Below, piece by piece: positions 47,892-55,294 of a stretch of 64,000 bases of DNA. How positions within the stretch are numbered: the stretch's first letter is position 1; each line of letters opens with the position of its first letter. The notes below the pieces were generated by a model. The model was not told the origin of the DNA. It made no database searches and saw only the letters and a list, made by a program, of their open reading frames with translations. The position numbers and the translations under genes were made by a program. This DNA comes from Gemmatimonadales bacterium (lineage in GTDB: Bacteria > Gemmatimonadota > Gemmatimonadetes > Gemmatimonadales > GWC2-71-9): NCBI GenBank assembly GCA_036500345.1, contig DASYCE010000006.1:16349-80348 (forward strand), in the 5' to 3' direction.

Positions 47892-48971
47892 TCACGAATA
47901 CTCGAGTCGCCAGCCAAGGCGTTTGGCGATGCAGGCCAGCCGGAACGTGATGTCGGCCTGCCGCGAGGCAAGTTCTCCGTCGTCGGGCGCAAGCGGCCAG
48001 CAATGGTACGTGATCGGCGTGCTCGCCTTCGGCTGGGAACGAAGGTTCTTCGGATGCCAGATGCCATCGGCGTCGACATCCTCCAGCAGCCGCAGGAATC
48101 CGAGCGATGCGTTCGGCGCGGCCGCGAGTTGCGCGGCGCCGATCCCGGCCAGCAGCTCGACGAAGTGCAAGGCAAGCGGGATGTCCTTCGGAAGTCCCTT
48201 CGCCTTCGGGTCAAGCTCGATCGGGTCGCCGAGGAGGACGTGCAGTGGCTTGATGGTATGGCCGCCGATCGCCGCCATGTACGACCGATCGGGCGTCGGC
48301 TGGGCGAGATACTGCCCAAGTCGCTCGAGGAACCCGGCGCGCTCCCGCTGCAGCGAAGGCATCGCCGCGATCATCGCCAGCGACCACCACGTCGGAGGCG
48401 TCGCCTCGGGATGCAGCTGGTAGCCGCCGCCCTTCTTGATGAACGGATCGTCGCTCAACGGTGATCGGAGAAAGGCCGAGACCGCGCTGACCACCTTATG
48501 AGCCGCGCCACGGAGTCGGGGATCCTGATCGTGCCCTGCTTCGGCCAGTGCAGTGCAGGTCCCCTCGCGAACCAGGTTTCGGAACGCCTCGGTGTACCGG
48601 GGATCTTCTGCGGCAGCGTCGGCGAACTCACCGAGGAGGGCCGGATCCGGGTCGCGGGAGAGCGTCCGGAAGAGAATGCGGTCGGCGAGGCGAAACGGAC
48701 GGGTCGTATTCGGCACGCCGAGCTGCACCAGACGGCGGTACTGAGCCACCGTGCCTACCTCTTCGATCCCATCGCGGTCCGATGGCTGGAGCGCGAGGAA
48801 ATTCTCCCCCCAGAGGCCGGTATCGGCCTGTCGTGTGGTGATGGAGGAGACTTCGGACGAGAGAACAAGCGTTCGAAGCGCTTCGGAGAGTGTCGGGACG
48901 TCAAAGGCCCCCTGCGGGGCAAGCTCGGAAAGGGTCCGATAGCGAACCGCGGGTCCCCCGTGTTCGGTCAA
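47892..48971 (-). CDS. Unknown helical-repeat protein
   Basis: The protein has 359 residues from TTG 48971; no ATG or GTG lies upstream in frame. The open frame continues upstream with protein-like residues (LDLPTTHRVPLTW), so an unusual start such as a CTG a little upstream is possible. The sequence is helical and Trp/Leu-rich: VPNTTRPFRLADRILFRTLS, PEATPPTWWSLAMIAAMPSL, DADGIWHPKNLRSQPK, then RQADITFRLACIAKRLGW. It resembles alpha/alpha-toroid proteins of the prenyltransferase/squalene-cyclase type that are often misannotated, but no DxDD motif is seen. It has no signal peptide. It is the first gene of the unit that includes the TrmB regulator and the GGDEF protein. Confidence 0.65.
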   Translation of the reverse strand: MTEHGGPAVRYRTLSELAPQGAFDVPTLSEALRTLVLSSEVSSITTRQADTGLWGENFLALQPSDRDGIEEVGTVAQYRRLVQLGVPNTTRPFRLADRILFRTLSRDPDPALLGEFADAAAEDPRYTEAFRNLVREGTCTALAEAGHDQDPRLRGAAHKVVSAVSAFLRSPLSDDPFIKKGGGYQLHPEATPPTWWSLAMIAAMPSLQRERAGFLERLGQYLAQPTPDRSYMAAIGGHTIKPLHVLLGDPIELDPKAKGLPKDIPLALHFVELLAGIGAAQLAAAPNASLGFLRLLEDVDADGIWHPKNLRSQPKASTPITYHCWPLAPDDGELASRQADITFRLACIAKRLGWRLEYS

Positions 48972-49120
48972 CCAGGTAAGGGGGACGCGGTGTGTCGTGG
49001 GCAGGTCCAGGCGCGACTCCTCGGAGTGGGTCGAAACTCTGGTGCGATGTCCAGGGCCACAATCTAGCGGTTTGCAGGCCGATAACCAACTGGCAACTCA
49101 GAGCGTTGTCAGGGATGCTA

Positions 49121-49179
49121 CCAATACGGCTCGAATTTATGTAATTGTATGTTATGCAATGAATTACGAAGAGGAGTAG
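49121..49179. promoter_or_regulatory. AT-rich intergenic segment with imperfect palindrome
   Basis: This is the most AT-rich stretch of the window. ATTGTAT-GTT-ATGCAAT (49144-49160) is a palindrome with one mismatched pair, nested inside GTAATT...AATTAC (49141-49167). The segment lies downstream of the cytochrome c gene and about 150-200 bases upstream of the leftward gene at 48971. It may hold the promoter of that operon or end the folate operon. Confidence 0.4.
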
Positions 49180-49587
49180 TCAATACTGCTCATTGTCTGG
49201 TTTACTGACACCAACTGTTTGCAGCTGCACGACGTACGCGGCCACGGCATCAATCTCCGAATCGGTCAGCCGCGATCCCCCCTTGGGCGGCATGATGTTG
49301 CCGCTGGTCGAGTGGGCGCTGTCGACACCGGTCTTGATCAATGCTGCGATACCGGCCGCAATGTTCTTGGTATGGACCAACGTACGGCCGGCGAGACGGG
49401 TAGTCGGTCCCAGAACCCCCTCACCATTCTTCCCGTGGCAGGAAAAGCAGAGCCCTTTCCCTTCGAAGAGCTTTCGACCGACGGCGACCTGCCCGGTATC
49501 TGCGGACGGGGGCAGTTGCGCCATCATCGGTGCCGCGCCGAAGACAGTGGCGATTGCCGCGACTGCGATCACACGCTGGCCTGTCAT
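49180..49587 (-). CDS. Exported class I cytochrome c
   Basis: This 135-residue protein has a signal peptide (MTGQRVIAVAAIATVFGAAP, MMAQ) and one heme c site CFSCHG (C47, C50, H51). The distal Met is M99 in GNIMPPKGG, followed by the C-terminal helix DSEIDAVAAYVVQLQ. It would be a small periplasmic electron carrier or a subunit of a larger enzyme. Its ATG overlaps the stop of the preceding gene (49584-49587), so it is translated with it. No oxidoreductase partner is visible nearby. Confidence 0.93.
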   Translation of the reverse strand: MTGQRVIAVAAIATVFGAAPMMAQLPPSADTGQVAVGRKLFEGKGLCFSCHGKNGEGVLGPTTRLAGRTLVHTKNIAAGIAALIKTGVDSAHSTSGNIMPPKGGSRLTDSEIDAVAAYVVQLQTVGVSKPDNEQY

Positions 49588-50540
49588 TGATACTGGATGT
49601 AGAGTGGGACCGGGTCGAGCGCCAGGACCTGCGCCAGTGTCATCATCGGATGATCCAGCTTGTAGAACAACTTGAATCCGGTGAATTGAACCGGGTATCG
49701 CTGGACTTCGAGATCGTAGATCTTCGTCTTCCCCGATGGCGGCCCGTTTCCATCCATGTCGATGATCACCTGGACGCGAGGGTCACGTTTGATCTGCCGA
49801 TAGTTGGTCAGCATGTCCTGGGTCCACCGATGCACCACGAGGACCTTCGGCGGGAGATGCTCCTCATCGACGATTTTCGCCAGAAAATCAATCGCGTAGT
49901 TGATGTCCCGGGCGTCGAGCGTTCCCATCTTCTTCGACGGAATGCGCCCGTCATGCATGGCAAATTCCGGGTCGATCGCGAGATGCACCCACGGTTTCTT
50001 CAACCACGGAATCAACCGCGGGAGTTCGGCCGACACGGAGCTCCAGCCGACCTGGACGTCGAGAATCATCAGCCAGTTCCGCTGTTCTGCCCAGCCGGCG
50101 ACTTCTGCGATCAGGGAGTCGGAATGGCGAATGCGGTAGAGGCCGTCCGGTCCCCTGTTCCCCGACGCCACGGTTGCGATCAGCTGCAGCGCGGGCTTGA
50201 CGGAATGCATCGCGTCTGCCGCTGCCCACGCCTTCGCCGTCGTCGCGAGCTTGGCAAGCATTTCGGCCGGCGGCAGAGCTCCGAGCACACCCATCTGCGT
50301 TGACAGGGGATTGCCGTAGAATGCCACGATGCGTGACCCGGGAAGGATCGCGCCAGGCAGCACCGGCGTGACGGGCCACGCGACCGGCGGCGCTGTTGGC
50401 ATCGCGGCCACGGCTGTCGTGTCGGTCGGTTTCCGGCGATGTCGTGTGCGATGGACTGGTTGCTGGGCTCGACTTGGTGCCGCCAGGAGTATCGCGGCGA
50501 TCCCGGTCAGCAAGATCACGCGGGTCGACAAGCCATTCAT
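49584..50540 (-). CDS. Exported conserved protein, possibly TIM-barrel
   Basis: The product has 318 residues from ATG 50540, with a signal peptide (RVILLTGIAAILLAAPSRAQ) and a basic linker (HRTRHRRKPTD). The mature part has alternating strands and helices: GSRIVAFYGNPLSTQMGVLG, VKPALQLIATVASG, NWLMILDVQVGWSSVSAELP, WVHLAIDPEFAMHDG, PPKVLVVHRWTQDML and QVIIDMDGNGPP. The order suggests a TIM barrel with acidic strand ends (ILDVQ, AIDPEFA, IIDMDG), as in glycoside-hydrolase-like proteins. The substrate is unknown. It overlaps pabA by 4 bases upstream and cytochrome c downstream. Confidence 0.7.
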   Translation of the reverse strand: MNGLSTRVILLTGIAAILLAAPSRAQQPVHRTRHRRKPTDTTAVAAMPTAPPVAWPVTPVLPGAILPGSRIVAFYGNPLSTQMGVLGALPPAEMLAKLATTAKAWAAADAMHSVKPALQLIATVASGNRGPDGLYRIRHSDSLIAEVAGWAEQRNWLMILDVQVGWSSVSAELPRLIPWLKKPWVHLAIDPEFAMHDGRIPSKKMGTLDARDINYAIDFLAKIVDEEHLPPKVLVVHRWTQDMLTNYRQIKRDPRVQVIIDMDGNGPPSGKTKIYDLEVQRYPVQFTGFKLFYKLDHPMMTLAQVLALDPVPLYIQYQ

Positions 50541-51121
50541 GTCGTGAAGGATAATGCGGGCCCCGCGATGAAATTCGCGAGCAGTCGATGTCCCCACTCC
50601 GTGAGGACCGACTCGGGATGGAATTGGACACCTTCGATACGATGCGCACGGTGGCGGATTCCCATGACATCACCGTCGTCAGCTCGCGCCGTGATCATCA
50701 ATTCCGCGGGGAGTGTCGACGCGTCGACCGCGAGCGAGTGGTAACGTGCGGCGCGAAAGGGGATGGGGAGCCCGCGAAAGACACCGGCTCCGTCATGCGC
50801 GATCGACGCCGCTTCGCCATGGGTCGGATGCGGCGTCCGTTCGACTGTTCCACCGAATGCCGCCGCAATGCATTGGTGCCCGAGGCAGACACCGAGAACC
50901 GGAACGGTGCGGCCCAGCGTGCGAACCACGTCGATGGCGAGCGGGCATTCGCGTGGCGTTCGCGGCCCGGGCGAGAGGATGATATGAGATGGCCCCAGGG
51001 ACGCGATCTCGTCAAGGGTCGTATCGTGCGCGCGAATGACCCGTGGGCGCTGTCCGAGTTCCGCGATGTAGGCCGCAAGCGTATGGACGAACGAGTCGTC
51101 GTGATCGAGGAGCAGGATCAC
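50537..51121 (-). CDS. pabA: Aminodeoxychorismate synthase amidotransferase
   Basis: This 194-residue class I glutamine amidotransferase starts at GTG 51121, which overlaps the pabB stop as GTGA. It has LLLDHDDSFVHTLAAYI, HIILSPGPRTP, the nucleophile Cys in GVCLGHQCIAAAFGG and the His-Glu pair in VQFHPESVLTEWG. It releases ammonia from glutamine and passes it to PabB for 4-amino-4-deoxychorismate synthesis. Such subunits can also serve TrpE, but the neighbouring synthase is PabB-like and pterin genes are adjacent, which favours folate. Confidence 0.92.
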   Translation of the reverse strand: MILLLDHDDSFVHTLAAYIAELGQRPRVIRAHDTTLDEIASLGPSHIILSPGPRTPRECPLAIDVVRTLGRTVPVLGVCLGHQCIAAAFGGTVERTPHPTHGEAASIAHDGAGVFRGLPIPFRAARYHSLAVDASTLPAELMITARADDGDVMGIRHRAHRIEGVQFHPESVLTEWGHRLLANFIAGPALSFTT

Positions 51122-52491
51122 GACGCGCTTGCCAGCGCGGCGATCAGTGCGCGAGCCTTGTCCAGGGTCTCGTGGTATTCCGATCCGGGATCGGAGCGGG
51201 CCGTGATGCCGCCGCCTGCATGGAATGTCGCGATATGGTTGTGGAGGACGATCGTCCGGATCGCGATGCTGCTGCCCAGGGCCCCGTCGAGACCGATCCA
51301 CCCGATCACGCCGGAGTACACCCCTCGTGTCGTCGGCTCGAGTGCAGCGATCACCTCCATGGCGCGAAGCTTCGGTGCCCCGGTGATCGACCCTCCGGGA
51401 ACGGTCGCCGCGAGCAGATCGAGAGCGTCGGCATCGTGACGAAGCTGGGCCCGGACCACCGACACGAGATGGTGGACCGTCGGATGTGATTCCAGTTCGC
51501 AAAGCGCCGGCACGGTCACGCTTCCCGGCACCGCAACCCTGGACAGGTCGTTCCGGAGCAGATCGACGATCATCACGTTCTCGGCGCGATCCTTGGCGCT
51601 CCCTTTGAGCGCTGCAGCGAGTGCGGCATCACGAACGGGATCGGCGTCGCGCGGACGGGTTCCCTTGATCGGTCGCGTCTCAACGCGTCGAGTGCGCGGG
51701 TCGAGCCGCAGGAACTCCTCGGGGGACGCGCTCGCGATGGCGACAGCTTCGTGGCGGATGTAGGCGGCCATTGGCGCGGCGGATGCGGCGCAGAGCGATC
51801 GATAGAGCGAGAGCGGGGAGCCATGGTATCCGGTGGTGAATCGTTGGGAGAGATTCACCTGAAAGAGGTCTCCATCGAGTATCAGGTCGACGGCCCGCGC
51901 GACAAGATCGCGGTACTCCGCCTCGCTGACGTCGGCGACGGGACGAAGACCTGATGGTGATTCTTCTCGCGTCGTCAGCGGCAGCTCGACCGTGTTGCCC
52001 AGTCGTGCAAGCACCTGCTGGGCCCGGTGATCCGCCCGTGCAGCATCCCGCCGGCCGCTGTCGTCGGCGCCAGTACTGATCAGCCACGTTCGATCGGCGT
52101 GATGGTCCCAGGCAATGACCCAGTCATGGAGGGCCAGGGCAACATCAGGAACGGCATGCGGTTCGTTGGGGTGTCGCTCGATCCGGTCGAACGCGGAGCC
52201 GAGCTCGTAGGAGAGCCATCCCATCCATCCACCCTGGAAGGGTGGCAGGTCGGTGCGGACGTGATGTGGCTCGAAGGTCGCTCGAACGCGCGCCGCCGTT
52301 GCTTCCCATGTTGTGGCAGCGGCGCTGATCGTCGCGACCGGGTCGGCGCTGAAGTAGCTGAAGCGGCTGAGAGGATGTCCAGGTGCCGCGCCATGCAGGA
52401 GGCACGGGCGCGGCAAACTATCGAATCGTGCGGCCACCCCAATCGGGGTGAGCCGTCCATCAAGTTCCTCGACGTGGACGATTGCGTTCAA
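51118..52491 (-). CDS. pabB: Aminodeoxychorismate synthase component I
   Basis: The protein has 457 residues from TTG 52491, just after the pterin dehydratase stop (52499); no other start in frame is credible. The chorismate-binding domain has DGDLFQVNLSQRF, ASASPEEFLRLDP, PIKGTRPR, ENVMIVDLLRNDLSRV and VPGGSITGAPKLRAMEVI. The Lys in PIKGT is the nucleophile that marks PabB; TrpE has Ala at that position. With PabA it converts chorismate and glutamine to aminodeoxychorismate for p-aminobenzoate. The N-terminal domain is a TrpE-like sandwich (GWMGWLSYELG). No pabC lyase is seen in the window. Confidence 0.93.
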   Translation of the reverse strand: MNAIVHVEELDGRLTPIGVAARFDSLPRPCLLHGAAPGHPLSRFSYFSADPVATISAAATTWEATAARVRATFEPHHVRTDLPPFQGGWMGWLSYELGSAFDRIERHPNEPHAVPDVALALHDWVIAWDHHADRTWLISTGADDSGRRDAARADHRAQQVLARLGNTVELPLTTREESPSGLRPVADVSEAEYRDLVARAVDLILDGDLFQVNLSQRFTTGYHGSPLSLYRSLCAASAAPMAAYIRHEAVAIASASPEEFLRLDPRTRRVETRPIKGTRPRDADPVRDAALAAALKGSAKDRAENVMIVDLLRNDLSRVAVPGSVTVPALCELESHPTVHHLVSVVRAQLRHDADALDLLAATVPGGSITGAPKLRAMEVIAALEPTTRGVYSGVIGWIGLDGALGSSIAIRTIVLHNHIATFHAGGGITARSDPGSEYHETLDKARALIAALASAS

Positions 52492-52498
52492 GTCTCGA

Positions 52499-52852
52499 TC
52501 AGCGCGAAATCCAGCCACTCTTCTGGCCTTCGAGGCCGGGAAACCCTCCGGTCGGTTGCCAGAGTGCGGTGTCATTGATTTTGCGCGCGAGCTGCAGGTC
52601 CTTGTCGGTAATCCCGCCCGCAGAGTGGGTCTGCAGTCGCACGACGACCCGGCTCCAATGCACTTCGAGGTCAGGATGATGGTTCGCAGCCTCGGCAAAG
52701 AAGGCGATCGCATTGACGAGCAGGATCGTCGAGCGCCAGCCATCGGTGGTGAACTCGCGCTTGATCCAACTATCGTCGACCGACCATCCGGCGAGGTCCG
52801 CGAGTTGTTGCTCGAGGGCGGCGCCGCTGTGCACCGGTTCATGGGTTGGCAT
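52499..52852 (-). CDS. 4a-hydroxytetrahydrobiopterin dehydratase (PCD)
   Basis: This 117-residue protein starts at ATG 52852, overlapping the end of the upstream PTPS gene by 14 bases. It has the PCD signature: LADLAGWSVDD, IKREFTTDGW, FAEAANHHPDLEVHW with the catalytic His pair, and VVVRLQTHSAGGITDKDLQL. PCD dehydrates 4a-hydroxytetrahydropterins, recycling the cofactor of aromatic amino acid hydroxylases. No hydroxylase gene is visible here. Its place between PTPS and pabB suggests a general pterin-repair or folate role. Confidence 0.95.
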   Translation of the reverse strand: MPTHEPVHSGAALEQQLADLAGWSVDDSWIKREFTTDGWRSTILLVNAIAFFAEAANHHPDLEVHWSRVVVRLQTHSAGGITDKDLQLARKINDTALWQPTGGFPGLEGQKSGWISR

Positions 52853-53366
52853 CGTGATCCTCCCGCGCAGCGCTGGGCTGCTCGTGTTCGGCGTAGACGG
52901 CAGACTGCCCCGGCGACTCTTCCACTTCGACCTCCAGCACCTTAAGCGAAACCCCCGCGGCATCGAGGCCGGCGTGAAGACGTCCTGCCATCCAACGAGC
53001 CAGCAACTCCGCCGTCGTATTGGCGAGAGGCAGAAGGACGCAGTCGCGGGTCGGGAACTGGTAGCTCTGCTCGCCAAGATAGGAGACGTACGTCATCCCG
53101 TCCGATGCGCGGTAGGCAAGCTTGGGGTTTTCCGCCGGCAGGATGACCCGGTGGTCGAGCCGGTCGACCTCTTGGCGAACCAGGCGCTTGATGACGCCGA
53201 AGTCGACCACAAAATGACATTCAGGATCGATTGGGCCTTCGACCATGACGCCGATACGGTAGTTGTGCCCGTGCAACGACTCACAGGCATGGCCGCGGAA
53301 GGTGAGAAAATGCGCGGCTGCAAAGCCGAGATAGTCCTTGCTGACGGTCACCCGGAACAGTCCCAT
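52839..53366 (-). CDS. 6-pyruvoyltetrahydropterin synthase family, PTPS-I/III type
   Basis: The protein has 175 residues from ATG 53366 (MGLFRVTVSKDYLGFAAAHF). It has the tunnel fold, with zinc His in AAH (H19) and HGH (H32, H34). The active-site motif is CESLHGH: Cys28 at the QueD (CxxxHGH) position and Glu29 at the PTPS-III (ExxHGH) position. COG0720 enzymes with both have been described as dual function. They make 6-carboxytetrahydropterin for queuosine and 6-hydroxymethyldihydropterin for folate, replacing FolB. The gene heads an operon with PCD, pabB and pabA, which supports the folate role. Confidence 0.9.
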   Translation of the reverse strand: MGLFRVTVSKDYLGFAAAHFLTFRGHACESLHGHNYRIGVMVEGPIDPECHFVVDFGVIKRLVRQEVDRLDHRVILPAENPKLAYRASDGMTYVSYLGEQSYQFPTRDCVLLPLANTTAELLARWMAGRLHAGLDAAGVSLKVLEVEVEESPGQSAVYAEHEQPSAAREDHDANP

Positions 53367-53495
53367 CAATACGCTCCAGCGGTTCGGCGACGAGAGAACA
53401 TATCCACGATGCAAAAGATGCCGCGACGCTCGCGAGATCGCCTTAGCAGGTACGTGGGCAACCGGCGGCCGAATATCGTCCTAGGAAATGACAAC

Positions 53496-53514
53496 TTGTC
53501 CGGAATCCGGACAA
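53496..53514. promoter_or_regulatory. Perfect 19-bp palindrome in the folate operon promoter region
   Basis: TTGTCCGGAATCCGGACAA has 9-bp arms around a single central A. It lies in the 255-base divergent region, 130 bases from the PTPS start (53366) and 108 bases from the start at 53622. It is well placed as an operator for a dimeric regulator. Its left half (TTGTCCGGAA) recurs near ADOP-2. Confidence 0.65.
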
Positions 53515-53565
53515 TACGTCTTGGCCATCGATCGGTATCTCTTTGTCGTGCAATGACTTGCAGTT

Positions 53566-53581
53566 TGGCACGGCGCTCGCT
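53566..53581 (+). promoter_or_regulatory. Sigma-54-like promoter
   Basis: TGGCACGGCGCTCGCT matches the sigma-54 consensus TGGCACG-N4-TTGCW with one mismatch (TCGC for TTGC). GG and GC are separated by exactly 10 bases. Transcription would start near 53592, leaving a 30-base leader with GGAGG before the ATG at 53622. No rpoN or activator gene is in the window. Confidence 0.5.
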
Positions 53582-53621
53582 CCAAGAGAGACCGCGAACC
53601 AACGTCTCAATGGAGGTTGTT

Positions 53622-54215
53622 ATGCGTGCCAAGCTTCTCACCATCGTTCCCGCGCTGATCTTTGCCGCCGCAATTCCTGCAGCGGCGCAAGTTCGGGTTC
53701 ACGTCGATATTCCGATCGGTCATCCGCGGGTGCTGTACGGACCGCATCGGCAGCTGCTCATTCGGGAATATGACCCCGCGCTGTTCGGACCGTGGGAGTC
53801 GGACTACGACGACTGGTCGCCGGAGACCGTCTATCTCTACAACAACGAGTACTATGACTACCCGATCGTGTCGTATGCCACGCCAGTAGTCGTGTACCGG
53901 TACCGCAATCAGATCTTCTTCCCCCCGCGCGAGGCATCGTTCCGGGTCTGGCGCAACAGCCGGTTTCCGGCCTCGCGGGTATACGATCGCGGATACGTCC
54001 GGCCTTCCCCGCGAGTGTACGAACGGAGCCGGCCCGAAGCGTATCGCAGCCGTCCCGAAATGCGGGGTGGGCGCGATGTCCGTCCGGCACCTCAAAACCA
54101 CGCGCGACCAGAGTCGCACGGCCAGGGGGGCGGTAACGGCCATGCGGATAACGGGCGCGGCAACGGCGGCCGCGCGAGCGGTGGCCACGGAAATGGCCGG
54201 GGTCACGGCCACTGA
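53622..54215 (+). CDS. Exported Tyr/Arg/His-rich protein
   Basis: The product is 197 residues from ATG 53622, with GGAGG at 53612-53616. A signal peptide (LLTIVPALIFAAAIPAAAQ) is followed by a short region with clustered aromatic and acidic residues (YDPALFGPWESDYDDWSPET, YLYNNEYYDYPI). A middle basic region is rich in Arg, Tyr and Pro (VYDRGYVRPSPRVYERSRPE). The tail has Gly/His/Asn repeats (GNGRGHGH end). No enzymatic motif is seen. The tail may bind metal or be an adhesive or disordered surface segment. A sigma-54-like promoter lies upstream. Confidence 0.7.
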   Translation: MRAKLLTIVPALIFAAAIPAAAQVRVHVDIPIGHPRVLYGPHRQLLIREYDPALFGPWESDYDDWSPETVYLYNNEYYDYPIVSYATPVVVYRYRNQIFFPPREASFRVWRNSRFPASRVYDRGYVRPSPRVYERSRPEAYRSRPEMRGGRDVRPAPQNHARPESHGQGGGNGHADNGRGNGGRASGGHGNGRGHGH

Positions 54216-54246
54216 ATCCGGAAATAGGTGAATTCCTTCGGGGGGC

Positions 54247-54275
54247 CGGAGGCGGCAGCAGTCAGGCCGCCTCCG
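54247..54275. terminator. Bidirectional terminator hairpin
   Basis: CGGAGGCGGC, a 9-base loop, then GCCGCCTCCG form a perfect 10-bp stem. It sits in the 72-base gap between the convergent genes ending at 54215 and 54288. A short T run (GCTTTGG) follows on the plus side. Confidence 0.65.
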
Positions 54276-54287
54276 ATGCTTTGGCAA

Positions 54288-55169
54288 TCAGTGCGCGGCG
54301 ATGATTTCGCCGGTGATCGTGACGGGCGGCAGGTCGCCGGTCAATCGCAATGAGATGTTCCAGAGTCGCGCGCCGATCACGGCATCGTGCGAGATCAGCG
54401 ACGACGTGGCCGGGCTCGAGTTCTTGAAATACTTTCCGGTCACGCCTTCGAGGTCGGGCGACGTGGCCAGATACAGCGGCGTCGCGGCGCCCACTTCGGG
54501 CGTGATCGCAAAGCGGCGAGCGAACGGCCAGAGCCACCTGGACCACCAGCGATCGTACATCGCGTGCAACACCGCCGTGTCGACGATGCCGGGATCGCAG
54601 CAATTGACCGTCACACCGCTTCCTTCGAGCCGATGGGCGAGATCGTACGAATAAATCACGTTGGCGAGCTTCGACCGGGAGTACGCGGTTCGGGCATTGT
54701 ATCCCTTGATGCTCGTCCAGTCCTCGGGATCGGTGACGCGTTGATGCGCCTCGGACGCCACCACGACGACGCGCGCCGGCGCGCTCGCTCGCAGCAGGTC
54801 GGTCAAATCGTTGATCAGGATGAACGACGCGAGGTGATTCACCGCGAAGGTCGTCTCGATGTCGTCGACGGTCACGATGCGGCGTGGGACAAAGGTGCCG
54901 GCATTGCTGATCAGCACATCGAGCCGCTGATGCCGGGCGCGGATCTCCTGCGCGAGGCGTCGGACCTCCGCCTGCACCGCGAAATCCGCGATCATCAATT
55001 CAAGACCGTGATTACCGGTGGCGGCCGCGATCTGTCCCTTCGCGCTCTCACCGCTTTCGCGATTCCGGCACACCATGATGACGCTCGCGCCCTGGCGCGC
55101 GAGTCCTTCGGCCACTGCCCGGCCAATGCCGCGATTGGCACCGGTCACGAGGCAGACCTTCCCCTGCAT
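54288..55169 (-). CDS. Short-chain dehydrogenase/reductase
   Basis: This 293-residue SDR starts at ATG 55169, with GGGAGGACG upstream. It has the cofactor motif VTGANRGIGRAVAEGLA, LISNAGT, a catalytic Ser region (VVVVASEAH) and YSRSK (Tyr and Lys of the active site). The basic residue after the second strand (CRNRESG) suggests NADP(H). It resembles the retinol dehydrogenase/WWOX-like SDR group, with SRSKLANVIYSYDLAHRLEG and CCDPGIVDT. The substrate is unknown. It is divergent from the helicase gene, with 125 bases between. Confidence 0.93.
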   Translation of the reverse strand: MQGKVCLVTGANRGIGRAVAEGLARQGASVIMVCRNRESGESAKGQIAAATGNHGLELMIADFAVQAEVRRLAQEIRARHQRLDVLISNAGTFVPRRIVTVDDIETTFAVNHLASFILINDLTDLLRASAPARVVVVASEAHQRVTDPEDWTSIKGYNARTAYSRSKLANVIYSYDLAHRLEGSGVTVNCCDPGIVDTAVLHAMYDRWWSRWLWPFARRFAITPEVGAATPLYLATSPDLEGVTGKYFKNSSPATSSLISHDAVIGARLWNISLRLTGDLPPVTITGEIIAAH

Positions 55170-55294
55170 CACGCGTCCTCCCGTTCGTCGAACCGATCTA
55201 CCGCGCGGCAATATAGTGATGGAATCGCCCAGTGGCGCGCGCGCCGAACGTGGTCCCGGCGACCGTGACGGTGAAGTCGCGGTAACTTGCTGCC

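Noticed and set aside
48997..49179. Plus-strand 60-codon open frame
   Set aside because: It lacks a ribosome site and spans the AT-rich regulatory stretch.
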